Source: Natrinema amylolyticus_A (GTDB lineage: Archaea; Halobacteriota; Halobacteria; Halobacteriales; Natrialbaceae). Taken from it: a DNA stretch of 64,000 bases. This document shows positions 7,623 to 15,547 of the stretch, piece after piece (position 1 is the stretch's first letter; each line of letters opens with the position of its first letter). The notes beneath the pieces are model-generated. The model searched no databases and was not told the DNA's origin. It worked only from the letters and a program-made list of their open reading frames with translations. The stretch lies in the NCBI RefSeq assembly GCF_042678045.1, contig NZ_JBHUDI010000006.1, positions 62,001 to 126,000 on the forward strand, in the 5' to 3' direction. The translations under genes and the position numbers were made by a program.

Positions 7623-8448
7623 ACACGAGCCCGGTGACGAACGTCACGAGGAGCGCGGCTGTGGTGGCGAAGTAGGGCATCTCGAGCATGGGGTTGACCG
7701 CCTGCCGGCCAAAAAGGAGGACGAGAACGACCAGCGGCGGCGCGACGAGCAGTGGCATGACGGACCGGCCGGTGAGCCGACGACGGCCGACCATCGCGGC
7801 GACGATGGCTGCACCGAGCAGCGTCAGCGTCACAGCATACTGGACCAGTTGCATCGTCGGCGAGTACGTCTCGATACCGGCATCGACGGCGGGACTGAGG
7901 ACTACGTGGGCTGGTAGCGCGACGATCCCGAGTCCGAGCGCGCCGGTGATGTGCGTCGTCGTCAGCCGCGATTCCCAGACGAGGACCGTCGCGACGAGGA
8001 ACAGCGTGAAGATGGTGACGGCCGTCCAGAAGTGCAGCGACAGGATGTCCATCGTGTACTGCGTGACGGTTTCGCGACCGAGTGCGACCTGCACCGGCGT
8101 CAGGACCATCCCGAGGACGACCAGCCCAGTGACGCGCCGGTCAACGTCGGGGAGTCGCCAAGCTGCGACTGCCGAGCCGATGATGGCGAAGCCGGCGAAC
8201 ATCGCAACGAAGCGGTGGAACCACTCGTAGAAACTCGGTATGTTTGCCGGCAGCAGGTTGTACGGTCCAGCGTCACACTGGGGCCAGTTGGCCTGACAGG
8301 CCAGGCCAGACCCCGTCGCTTTTGCGGCGACACCAAGCAGAATCGTCGCCCCAACCAGCACGAGCGTCGTGGTCAGCAGGTGCGGATAGCCGAACCGATC
8401 GATCAACGATCGAAATCTCGAGTCGGGCGTGTGATTGTCGTACGACAC
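7603..8448 (-). CDS. ctaA: Heme A synthase (COX15/CtaA family)
   Basis: A 281-residue, eight-helix membrane protein. It converts heme O to heme A for terminal oxidases. Signatures include ATGSGLACQANWPQCDAGP early on, EWFHRFVAMFAGF (heme-ligand His), QVALGRETV, and LSLHFWTAVTIFTLF with the second-half His. The Cys pair in the first extracytoplasmic loop is also typical. A TATA-like TACTTAGG (plus-strand view, 8479-8486) lies upstream. No oxidase genes are in the window, so the partner enzyme must be encoded elsewhere. Confidence 0.9.
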   Translation of the reverse strand: MSYDNHTPDSRFRSLIDRFGYPHLLTTTLVLVGATILLGVAAKATGSGLACQANWPQCDAGPYNLLPANIPSFYEWFHRFVAMFAGFAIIGSAVAAWRLPDVDRRVTGLVVLGMVLTPVQVALGRETVTQYTMDILSLHFWTAVTIFTLFLVATVLVWESRLTTTHITGALGLGIVALPAHVVLSPAVDAGIETYSPTMQLVQYAVTLTLLGAAIVAAMVGRRRLTGRSVMPLLVAPPLVVLVLLFGRQAVNPMLEMPYFATTAALLVTFVTGLVFTRRQR

Positions 8449-8594
8449 GGGCGTTCACGAGGGGGTTAGGACGGGCCGTACTTAGGTTGACCGAGTCTTC
8501 CGGTTCAGCCGGGAACCCGCTCCGATCGACAGGCCGTGTCACGCAGTTAGCTGGCCGTCATCCGTTCTGTGCCGGTGATACTGAACGCCGTCGG

Positions 8595-8621
8595 CGGAAA
8601 TACGTTTCACAAATATTTCCG
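8595..8621. promoter_or_regulatory. Inverted repeat CGGAAATA / TATTTCCG
   Basis: Two perfect 8-base arms separated by 11 bases lie in an A/T-rich stretch between the divergent ctaA gene and the DUF2202 pseudogene. It could be an operator or part of the old DUF2202 promoter. A TTTTTAA box at 8651-8657 is a candidate TATA for the pseudogene. Confidence 0.4.
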
Positions 8622-8689
8622 GTACGGTGTTAAATTCAGCTATTCGCTCATTTTTAACCCTCATTTTCGAACATTAAACTACAAACGCT

Positions 8690-9342
8690 ATGTGTAGCGT
8701 CTCTCGAGTCCAACTCGAAATGCGACCTACCAAACCTACTCGGCGAGGGTTCGTCGGCGTGATCGGTCTGCTCGCCGGAACCACAGCAACCGGGACAGCC
8801 GTCGCACGACGATAGCGGAAGGGCCAAAGCGGTGATTCGTCAGGTTCCCTCGAGTCGTTGTCGGATGCGGAACGAGCAGGGATTCGCTATATGCGTGAGG
8901 AAGAAAAGCTAGCTCGCGATGTCTATCTCACGTTCTACGAGGAATGGGGGCTGACGATCTTCGATCGGATCGCGAGTTCGGAACAGCGACACACGGACGC
9001 GATCAAGAACCTGATCGACAAGTACGACCTCGCCGATCCATACCGCGATGCGATCGGGTCGTTCACGAACTCCAGCCGCTCTACGATTTACTGGTTGCAC
9101 GCGGTCTCGAATCGCCCACAGAGGCACTCATGGTCGGCGGACTCATCGAAGAGACGGATATGGTTGACATTCAGGAGTTCATCGACCAGGCCGACAACGA
9201 CGACATCATCACTGTTTATTCAAACCTGATGGAGAGTTCGGAGAACCACCTGTCCGCGTTCGTCGACGTGCTTGCAACGCGTGGCATCGACTACGAACCA
9301 CAGGTTCTCTCTCAGGAGACCTACGAGCGTATTATTTCGTAA
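8690..9342 (+). pseudogene. Degraded Tat-exported DUF2202 (ferritin-like) gene
   Basis: From ATG 8690 (or 8720) the frame encodes a twin-arginine signal (PTRRGFVGVIGLLAGTTATG) and then hits an in-frame TAG at 8813-8815. The same frame continues after the stop as RKGQSGDSSGSLES and the DUF2202 domain (DAERAGIRYMREEEKLARDV...). At about 9067-9075 the frame changes: GSFTN continues one frame back as LQPLYDLLVARG...EETDMVDIQEFIDQ...SENHLSAFVDVL up to TAA at 9342. DUF2202 proteins are ferritin-like four-helix bundles with Glu/His metal ligands, still visible here. Two independent lesions argue for real decay rather than a sequencing error. Confidence 0.85.
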
Positions 9343-9355
9343 CCGAGTTCGAACG

Positions 9356-10483
9356 TTACGACTCGAGTGTGATCCACTCGCCGCGGTCGTTGCTCTCCTC
9401 GATCGCATCGAGGACCCGCTGGGCGGCGAGTCCGTCCGCGAAGCTTGGTTCGTACGTCGTCCCCTCGGCAACGGCGCTCAAGAACTCGTAGTTCTCGTGG
9501 ACGAAGAGATGCTCCCAGCCGATCACGTGTCCTGGCGGCCACCAATGATCGATGTAGGGGTCGTCTTCGTCGGTGATTAGAATCGTCTCGTAGCCGCGAT
9601 CGCCGTCGCGGAGCACCTCGAGTTCGTTCAGTCGCTCGAGGGAAAATCGCAGACTCCCCTCCGAGCCGTGAATTTCGATCGTGTGGTCGTTCTTGTGGCC
9701 CGTCGCGAAGCGCGATCCCTCGAGCGTTCCCATGGCACCGTTTGCGAACGCGAGCTGTGCGGAGTAGGCGTCGTCGACGGTAACAGGCCGGGTCTCGTCG
9801 CCGTCTTCGGTCCGTCGCTCCTCGACGAACGTCCGCAGGTGGCCGCTGACACGTTCGATCTCGCCCGCGAGGTCGTCGCTCCCGACGAGAAACCGCATGA
9901 GATCGACCGTATGTGAGCCGAGATCGCCGAGCGCACCCGAGCCGGCCAATTCCGCGTCGTTTCGCCACGACCACGGGGCCTCGGGATCGACCAGCCAGTC
10001 CTGCAGGTAACGCCCGCGGACGTGATGGATCTCGCCGAGTTCGCCCGCCTCGAGCAACCGCTTTGCGTACTGGATCGCCGGCACGAATCGGTAGTTGAAC
10101 GCACACCCCGCAGGGACGTCGTCACCGGCCTCGCGTGCCGCTTCTGCCATCGCCTCGGCATCCGAGAGCGTCGGCGCGAGCGGTTTCTCGCAAAAGACCG
10201 GTGTCCCGACCTCGAGGGCGGCAATCGACGGCTCGCGGTGGACGTGATTCGGCCCGAGGTTGTAGAAGACATCGACGTCGTCGACGACGTCTCGCCAGTC
10301 GGTCGCGATCGAGTCGAAGCCGAGCCGATCGGCGGCGTCCGACAGCGCCGACTCGGTACGGCCGATCAGAACACTGCGTTCGATTTCGGGCGCGTCCGGG
10401 AAGAACATCGGCAGCCGCGCCATCGCGTTCGCGTGTGCTTTACCCATGAACCCGTAGCCGAGCACGCCGACCTCGAGAGGCAT
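9356..10483 (-). CDS. Gfo/Idh/MocA-family oxidoreductase
   Basis: A 375-residue NAD(P)-dependent sugar or inositol-type dehydrogenase. The Rossmann start is VGVLGYGFMGKAHANA; the catalytic-lysine motif FCEKPLAPT falls near residue 100; and GALGDLGSHTVDLMRFLVG carries the active-site Asp/His. The C-terminal alpha/beta domain is complete. Substrates in this family range from myo-inositol to glucose and UDP-sugars, and none can be assigned. It stands alone, convergent with the DUF2202 pseudogene and downstream of the nitroreductase gene on the same strand. Confidence 0.88.
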   Translation of the reverse strand: MPLEVGVLGYGFMGKAHANAMARLPMFFPDAPEIERSVLIGRTESALSDAADRLGFDSIATDWRDVVDDVDVFYNLGPNHVHREPSIAALEVGTPVFCEKPLAPTLSDAEAMAEAAREAGDDVPAGCAFNYRFVPAIQYAKRLLEAGELGEIHHVRGRYLQDWLVDPEAPWSWRNDAELAGSGALGDLGSHTVDLMRFLVGSDDLAGEIERVSGHLRTFVEERRTEDGDETRPVTVDDAYSAQLAFANGAMGTLEGSRFATGHKNDHTIEIHGSEGSLRFSLERLNELEVLRDGDRGYETILITDEDDPYIDHWWPPGHVIGWEHLFVHENYEFLSAVAEGTTYEPSFADGLAAQRVLDAIEESNDRGEWITLES

Positions 10484-10539
10484 GGACGGCCGTTCATCGG
10501 CCCGGTAGTTAGCGCTTTGTGGTGCGACAGCCGGGGTGG

Positions 10540-11169
10540 TTACGCTGTGTCGGTCTCGAAGCCGCCGCGGTGGACGATCTCACCGAGCGGCTTGCGGTCG
10601 CTCGGCTGTTCGCGTTCCTGGAGCTCGTCGGGGAGCGTTTCGGGCGGTGCACGCTCACCGATCGCGACCATCGCTTCGACGGCGAACTCCTCGGGAACCT
10701 CGAGTTCCGCAGCCGCGCGTTCGTAATCGAAGCCGGCCATCCCGTGGACGACCAGGTCGCGGCGCGCGCCCTCGAGCGCGAGGTTCTGCCAGGCGGCGCC
10801 GGTATCAAAGGAGTGAACAGGAGCTGGCTCACCGTTGTGGTCGAACGTCGTCTTCGAGACGATAACGGCGAGCACGGCGGCATCGGTCGCCCACGCTCGA
10901 TTCCCTTCGGAGAGGAGGTCGACGAAGGTGTCCCACTCGTCGTCCTCGCGGCTCGCGTAAATGAACCGCCAGTGCTGGTTGTTGAACGCGGAGGGGGCCC
11001 AGCGGGCGGCCTCGAACAGCGGGAGATACTCGGCGTCGTCGAGCGGCTCGCCGGTCATCGCGCGCGGTGACCACCGGTTGACGAACAGGGGATCGATATC
11101 GTGGTCAGGGTCGCGGTGCTCGGCGATGTCGTCGCGCAGTTCGCGTCGTGGTGTCGGGGACTGTGCCAT
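10540..11169 (-). CDS. Nitroreductase-family FMN oxidoreductase
   Basis: A 209-residue protein of the nitroreductase fold. It has the N-terminal FVNRWSPRAMTGEPL (FMN phosphate-binding RxSxR-like), EAARWAPSAFNNQHWRFIYA and the later DTGAAWQNLALEGARRDLVVHGMAGFD, all typical. These flavoenzymes use NAD(P)H to reduce nitro compounds, quinones or enones. A minus-strand TATA-like box around 11193-11203 sits about 28 bases before the ATG. The 56-bp gap to the downstream oxidoreductase could allow co-transcription. Confidence 0.88.
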   Translation of the reverse strand: MAQSPTPRRELRDDIAEHRDPDHDIDPLFVNRWSPRAMTGEPLDDAEYLPLFEAARWAPSAFNNQHWRFIYASREDDEWDTFVDLLSEGNRAWATDAAVLAVIVSKTTFDHNGEPAPVHSFDTGAAWQNLALEGARRDLVVHGMAGFDYERAAAELEVPEEFAVEAMVAIGERAPPETLPDELQEREQPSDRKPLGEIVHRGGFETDTA

Positions 11170-11406
11170 CGATCGCTGCTAGGGACGTGCGCTATGTATA
11201 CGTTATCGGACAAAAGGGATACCAGGTAACACTCGTGTCGTGGTCATGTCTCTCGATTAGAGACTATCTGACGATATAATTTTTGTTTGACAGTTATCCG
11301 CAGCAGATCGGCACGACGGAGACTGCGAATCCGGCTGCGTTACGGAAGTTGGCGCAGAACAGAACGCAAAAAGAACGGAACAGTCGTGCGTCGAGTGACC
11401 GCTGTC
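11170..11406. other. Intergenic region without a gene
   Basis: Together with repeat copy B this makes a gene-free stretch of about 316 bp. It holds the nitroreductase promoter near 11193-11203. A hairpin GTCTCT/AGAGAC (11248-11264) is followed by an A/T-rich run with five T at about 11280, which could terminate a plus-strand transcript although no plus-strand gene precedes it. No credible ORF or known RNA is seen. Confidence 0.5.
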
Positions 11407-11486
11407 ATACGGACTACTGTAGTCAGTACCGGTACAACCGCGACCGTGCTGCGGTTGCACCGATAACTCGGTACAGCAGGCCGTAT
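11407..11486 (+). repeat. Dispersed palindromic repeat, copy B (80 bp)
   Basis: ATACGG...CCGTAT, with near-complete self-complementarity: outer ATACGG, then CTGTA/TACAG, then GGTACAACCGC against GCGGTTGCACC. The last T at 11486 is also the last base of the metE2 stop codon (TGA on the minus strand). Confidence 0.85.
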
Positions 11487-12556
11487 CAGTCGTCGGCAGG
11501 CGTCGGCGTCTCGCGCTCGATGTCGATGTTACCCGCATCGAGGTCCGCCTCGACGTTGCGGGCCGCCTGCACCATGTTCTCCATCTTACCGTAGGCGACC
11601 TCACGTGGCAGCAGCTTCAGGCCGCAGTCCGGCGAGACGACGAGCTGTTCCGGCGGGACGATCTCGAGGCCCTTCTTGATGTTCTCCTCGATTTGCTCGA
11701 CCGATTCGACCTCGGCGACGTGAACGTCGGTGACGCCGAGTGCGAGATCCGCGGTGAACTCGGGGTCTTTGAAGACGTCGAGCTGTTCGTAGTCGCCGTT
11801 GGCGAGTTCGAGGTCGAACTCATCGACGGGGAACTCGAGGATTTCGGGGTAGATGCGAGAGTAGTCGCCGTAACAGACGTGGAGGCCGATACGGACGTCC
11901 TCGGGGATGTCGGCGACGATGCGCTCGAGGGCTTCGCCAACGATGGCGTGGTCGTCGGGCGTGGTGGCGAGCGCGGGCTCGTCGATCTGGATGTAGCGGG
12001 CACCGGCGTCGACGAGCTTCTCGATTTCCTCGTTGACGAGGTCGGCGAGGGCGTAGGCGAGTTCCGCGTCGTCCTCGTAGGCCTCGTTGAACGCCCAGCT
12101 CGCGAGCGTGTAGGGCCCGGTGATCGGGACCTTCACGGGGCGATTAGTGGCGCTGGCGGTGAACTTGTACTCGTCGACGAGCCAGCTCTCGTCGTACTCG
12201 ACTTCGCTGACGACGGAGGGCTTGTCGAAGTAGTTGTGTCCCCACACCTTGACGGGGCCGTTGAACTCGTAGCCGTCGATGCGGTGGGCGAAGAACTCGA
12301 CCATCTCGGTGCGGCGCATCTCGCCGTCGACGACGGTATCTAAGCCGGCACGCTCGTGTTCGTTCGTGATGACGCGGGCGGCGTCGTCTTTCGCTTCCTG
12401 CCAGTTGTCCTCGTCGAAGTCGGCCTCGTCGTCCTCGTAGAGTTCCTTCGCGCGGTTGAGCCACTTGGGCTTCGGGTAGGAGCCGACGACGCTCGTCAGC
12501 AGGAAGTGGTCGTGCTCGTGATCCTCGGGTCGGAACTGATCTTTGTTGTCGCTCAT
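11486..12556 (-). CDS. Methionine synthase, MetE-type catalytic subunit
   Basis: A 356-residue protein equivalent to the C-terminal catalytic half of cobalamin-independent methionine synthase, which methylates homocysteine to methionine. The zinc ligands are visible: HVCYGDY (His and Cys), YIQIDEPALA (Glu) and SPDCGLKLLP (Cys). The N-terminus carries SVVGSYPKP, a typical MetE/UROD-fold start. The ATG at 12556 overlaps the stop of the upstream gene (ATGA), so translation is coupled. Archaeal short MetE enzymes probably use a corrinoid or pterin methyl donor rather than triglutamyl-folate; the donor here is not known. Confidence 0.88.
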   Translation of the reverse strand: MSDNKDQFRPEDHEHDHFLLTSVVGSYPKPKWLNRAKELYEDDEADFDEDNWQEAKDDAARVITNEHERAGLDTVVDGEMRRTEMVEFFAHRIDGYEFNGPVKVWGHNYFDKPSVVSEVEYDESWLVDEYKFTASATNRPVKVPITGPYTLASWAFNEAYEDDAELAYALADLVNEEIEKLVDAGARYIQIDEPALATTPDDHAIVGEALERIVADIPEDVRIGLHVCYGDYSRIYPEILEFPVDEFDLELANGDYEQLDVFKDPEFTADLALGVTDVHVAEVESVEQIEENIKKGLEIVPPEQLVVSPDCGLKLLPREVAYGKMENMVQAARNVEADLDAGNIDIERETPTPADD

Positions 12557-13554
12557 GCTGGGGTCACCTCTGCGAGGTCTGCGGCTTCGGCAAGAACCTC
12601 GAGTTTCTCGACGTACTTCGCGTAGGGCAGATAGAACGTCTCCGTGTTCGTCGTCAGATAGACCGTCTCGAAGTCGGTCGTCGGCAGCTGTCCCTCGACC
12701 CACTCGACGCGGTCACGGATCGCTTCGGCGTCCTCGACCAGGGTGTTCTGGCCGTCGGCGAGACCGAGCGCGACGTCGTCAGTCGTGCCGTACTCCTGGA
12801 TGTTGTAGAGGTTGTCGTCCTGATTCGCGACGAAGTCGAAGCCGACGGCGTCGATGTCGGCGTCGAGCAGATGGGCGTAGACTTTCTCCTCGAGTGCGCC
12901 CCAGTAGGGCTGGACGACGACGTCTGCGTCGACGGCGGCTGCGACCTGATCGATCGCCTCGCTCGCGCGTTCGTCTTCGCCATCGGCGGGCGTGTTCTCG
13001 ACCAGCGACGGCTCGAGCAGGAACAGCGTCTCGACGGCGGGGAGGGCGTCGGCTTCGTCGGCGAGGAAGTCGGCGATCGCCGCGAGGAAGTCAGCCTCGT
13101 CGCCGTAGTGCTCGTCGGTCGCGAGGTCGGCAAGCGAGTAGGGGCCGGGGAGAACGGCCTGCAGGTCGTCGTCGGTCAGGTCGGCGGCCGCCTCGAGTTC
13201 CGAGGCGACGTCACCGGTGGCTGCGAGGTCGTCAGTGACGACGGGCTCTCGGTAGAAGTTGTTGTTGTCGTAGTAGCGGACGATCCCGCGCGTTTCGACG
13301 GCGTCGGCGACTGCGAGCGGGTGAGCGAGCATGTCGTCCCAGCGCAGTTGCCCTTCGACGATGCGGTCGAGGCCGGCGTCTTGCTGGGCATCGATCACTT
13401 CTTCACGAGCTTCCTCGTAGACCGCGGTGATCTCCTCGCCCTCGTCACCGCTGATGAGGTCGTGTTTCTGGTGGCCCTTGAGATCCGAGAGGTCGTCTTT
13501 CGCCCAGTCCGGGAGCGGATACAGCCCCGGCGTGGTCGAAACGTACTCAGTCAT
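12553..13554 (-). CDS. MetE N-terminal-domain-like protein
   Basis: A 333-residue UROD/MetE-fold protein starting at ATG 13554 (MTEYVSTTPG). It aligns in style with the MetE beta-barrel (LPDWAKDDL near the start, VLPGPYSLADLA, FLLEPSLVEN) but lacks the His-x-Cys and final Cys zinc ligands of the downstream catalytic protein. It is therefore likely the non-catalytic, substrate- or donor-binding partner, recreating the two halves of bacterial MetE as separate proteins. The 4-bp ATGA overlap with the next gene fits stoichiometric production. A TATA-like box lies about 32 bases upstream. Confidence 0.8.
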   Translation of the reverse strand: MTEYVSTTPGLYPLPDWAKDDLSDLKGHQKHDLISGDEGEEITAVYEEAREEVIDAQQDAGLDRIVEGQLRWDDMLAHPLAVADAVETRGIVRYYDNNNFYREPVVTDDLAATGDVASELEAAADLTDDDLQAVLPGPYSLADLATDEHYGDEADFLAAIADFLADEADALPAVETLFLLEPSLVENTPADGEDERASEAIDQVAAAVDADVVVQPYWGALEEKVYAHLLDADIDAVGFDFVANQDDNLYNIQEYGTTDDVALGLADGQNTLVEDAEAIRDRVEWVEGQLPTTDFETVYLTTNTETFYLPYAKYVEKLEVLAEAADLAEVTPA

Positions 13555-13581
13555 CGTACATCCGGCTAGGCTATACCGACG

Positions 13582-13590
13582 CTTAATATT
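13582..13590 (-). promoter_or_regulatory. TATA-like box of the metE operon
   Basis: On the minus strand AATATTAAG is centred about 32 bases before the ATG at 13554. The surrounding 13555-13716 gap holds no other recognisable element such as an S-box. Confidence 0.5.
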
Positions 13591-13716
13591 TTCCATCCGA
13601 TGTAATACACTGCAGTAATTCTTGCGGGTTTCGTCGTTTTGCGGTCGCTCAATCGGAGAGTTCGATCCCCATCGAGAAAACCCGAACACGGCCGCATGAC
13701 ACACAGGCGTGAGCCG

Positions 13717-14925
13717 TTACTCGAGGGCCAGCAACGCGTACGTTTCATCGTCGACTTGCGCGACGACGTAGAGTGTGCCGTCGTCCAGAACCGGGCCAGG
13801 GCCAACCCGCCCCGCGAATTCCTGTTCGAACCGGACGGCAGGTCCGCTACCCAGGCTGTTACTGGGAGTTGGATCGAACGCCCAAAGGCGGTCGCCACCG
13901 ACGAAAACCGTGTCACGACCGGCCGCCGGGGCCGTGTGTTGCCAGTCGCCGATCGCGGACTCCCAGCGTCGATCGCCGGACTTCGAATCGATGGCATGAA
14001 GCTCGCCACCGTTCGCGACGAGGACGAGTCCATCGATCACACCGATTCCGCGTTCGACCCCGCCGGTATCGGCGGTCCAGTTGATCCCCGGACTCGAGAG
14101 CCCCTCATCCATCAGCGCGTACGTCGTTCCGTTCCGGCACGTAATATAGACCGAATCCGAATCAGCGCTGGGCGGAGCTGTCGGTGCTGCCGGCAGTTGC
14201 CACCGCCGTCCACCGACTCCTTCCTCATCAAGCAAGTAGACTTCTCCAGCTTCGGTCGCGATGACGTACCAGTATCCCCCGAAGACGGCGACGTGATCGA
14301 GTACCTGCCCGAAGACATCGCGTCGCCACTCGACGGACCCGTCGGCCGGATCGAGCGCGACCACCTGCTCTCCGACCCCGAAAACCAGCCGGCGGCCGGC
14401 GTAGGTCCCCGGCGTCGTCACCGAACCAGGAGCCTTGAACTCGCAGTCCCACACCGGGTCACCAGTATCAGCCTCGAGCGCGTGGAGCGTCCCGGCGGTA
14501 GCCACATAGGCGACCCCGTCCCAGAGCAACGGCGGCGTGTGAACGTCCCCGAACGACCACAGTTCCGTCCCATCGGCCGCGTCGAAGACGCGAAGGGTTC
14601 GATGATCAACGTAGTAGACGTATCCAGCAGCGACAACGGGTTCCTGAGAGGAGAATTGCGTCACTTCGACTCGCCAGCGTTCGGTGACACCGTCGACGGG
14701 TGCCTTTCCATCCGCGATCTCGCGGGTGTTGGCGGCGTTGCAGCCGAACGTCGACCAGTCACCGTTCGCGCCAGCGACGTGGCCGTCAGGATCGGGCAAC
14801 TCGGCGACACCGGAGGGCGGCGGGTCGTCGGGTTCCGAGAACCGAGAAGGCATCGAACAACCCGCAAGCGCGACGCTCGTCACACCGACGGTCGTCAAGA
14901 GTGTCCGTCTCGTGGAGGGCATCAT
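13717..14925 (-). CDS. PQQ-like beta-propeller lipoprotein
   Basis: A 402-residue secreted protein. The N-terminus STRRTLLTTVGVTSVALAGC combines a twin-arginine motif with a lipobox (LAGC), so it is probably Tat-exported and lipid-anchored on the cell surface. The mature part consists of repeated blades of the form 'vY.g..g.l.ALDa.tG...W', for example VYYVDHRTLRVFDAADGTELW, ATAGTLHALEADTGDPVWDC and ALDPADGSVEWRR. This is the PQQ-enzyme/BamB-like propeller. No dehydrogenase catalytic domain is present, so a binding or scaffold role is more likely than quinoprotein catalysis. The start may be either of two adjacent ATGs (14925 or 14922). Confidence 0.85.
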   Translation of the reverse strand: MMPSTRRTLLTTVGVTSVALAGCSMPSRFSEPDDPPPSGVAELPDPDGHVAGANGDWSTFGCNAANTREIADGKAPVDGVTERWRVEVTQFSSQEPVVAAGYVYYVDHRTLRVFDAADGTELWSFGDVHTPPLLWDGVAYVATAGTLHALEADTGDPVWDCEFKAPGSVTTPGTYAGRRLVFGVGEQVVALDPADGSVEWRRDVFGQVLDHVAVFGGYWYVIATEAGEVYLLDEEGVGGRRWQLPAAPTAPPSADSDSVYITCRNGTTYALMDEGLSSPGINWTADTGGVERGIGVIDGLVLVANGGELHAIDSKSGDRRWESAIGDWQHTAPAAGRDTVFVGGDRLWAFDPTPSNSLGSGPAVRFEQEFAGRVGPGPVLDDGTLYVVAQVDDETYALLALE

Positions 14926-14974
14926 CCCAGTAGCGGTCAGCCATCCAATAAGTGTTTTCGGATGAAATAACGGA

Positions 14975-15547
14975 TTACGGAAGCAACTCGAGCACGGTCA
15001 GCGTCTCGAAGGGGAACGACTCGTCGGCGACAGCGACGGCGCTAAAGCCTTCCTCGCCGGCCCGTTCGACGACCTCGTCGACACCCGTTAGACTGCTCAC
15101 GAGCAGGTAGACGACGCCGTCGGGTGCGAGCACGCGACCGACCGACTCGAGGAACGGATCGATGACGGCCCGGCCATCCTCGCCGCCCGAGAGCGCGTGT
15201 TCCATCCAGTCGTCCCACTCGTTTTCGGGGTCGGTCGGCAGATACGGCGGGTTGAATGCGACTGCGTCGAACACGCTATCCTGAAACGGGGCGACTAGAT
15301 CCGCTCGCACCGTCTCGACGTTCGGGGCCCGGGCCTGGCGGACCGCGTGCGGGTTCAGATCAGAGGCGATCACGCGCGCTTCCGTCTCGTCGGCGATCCG
15401 GCCGGCAACGTAGCCCGAGCCGGTGCCAACTTCGAGCACGAGTTCGTCCCCTGCGAGGCGCGCTGTGACTGTCTCGGCCAGCAGCTGCGAATCCTCGGCG
15501 GGCTGGTAGACGTCCGGTTCCTGGTCGCGTCGGTCCTCGAGTCCCAT
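14975..15547 (-). CDS. HemK2/MTQ2-type protein glutamine methyltransferase
   Basis: A 190-residue SAM-dependent methyltransferase. Motif I is LVLEVGTGSGYVAGRIA, and the catalytic motif is FNPPYLP, matching the NPPY of N5-glutamine methyltransferases. Archaeal and eukaryotic members (Mtq2/HemK2) modify the GGQ glutamine of class I release factor. It is the last gene of a minus-strand string with mscS, ksgA, DUF655, rpoF and rpl21e; its ATG directly follows the mscS stop. Archaea often keep this gene next to ksgA, which supports the assignment. Confidence 0.85.
   Translation of the reverse strand: MGLEDRRDQEPDVYQPAEDSQLLAETVTARLAGDELVLEVGTGSGYVAGRIADETEARVIASDLNPHAVRQARAPNVETVRADLVAPFQDSVFDAVAFNPPYLPTDPENEWDDWMEHALSGGEDGRAVIDPFLESVGRVLAPDGVVYLLVSSLTGVDEVVERAGEEGFSAVAVADESFPFETLTVLELLP

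Noticed and set aside
13639..14970. 443-codon plus-strand frame opposite the PQQ-like lipoprotein
   Set aside because: The minus-strand product has a Tat signal, a lipobox and repeated blades; the plus frame has no recognisable signature.
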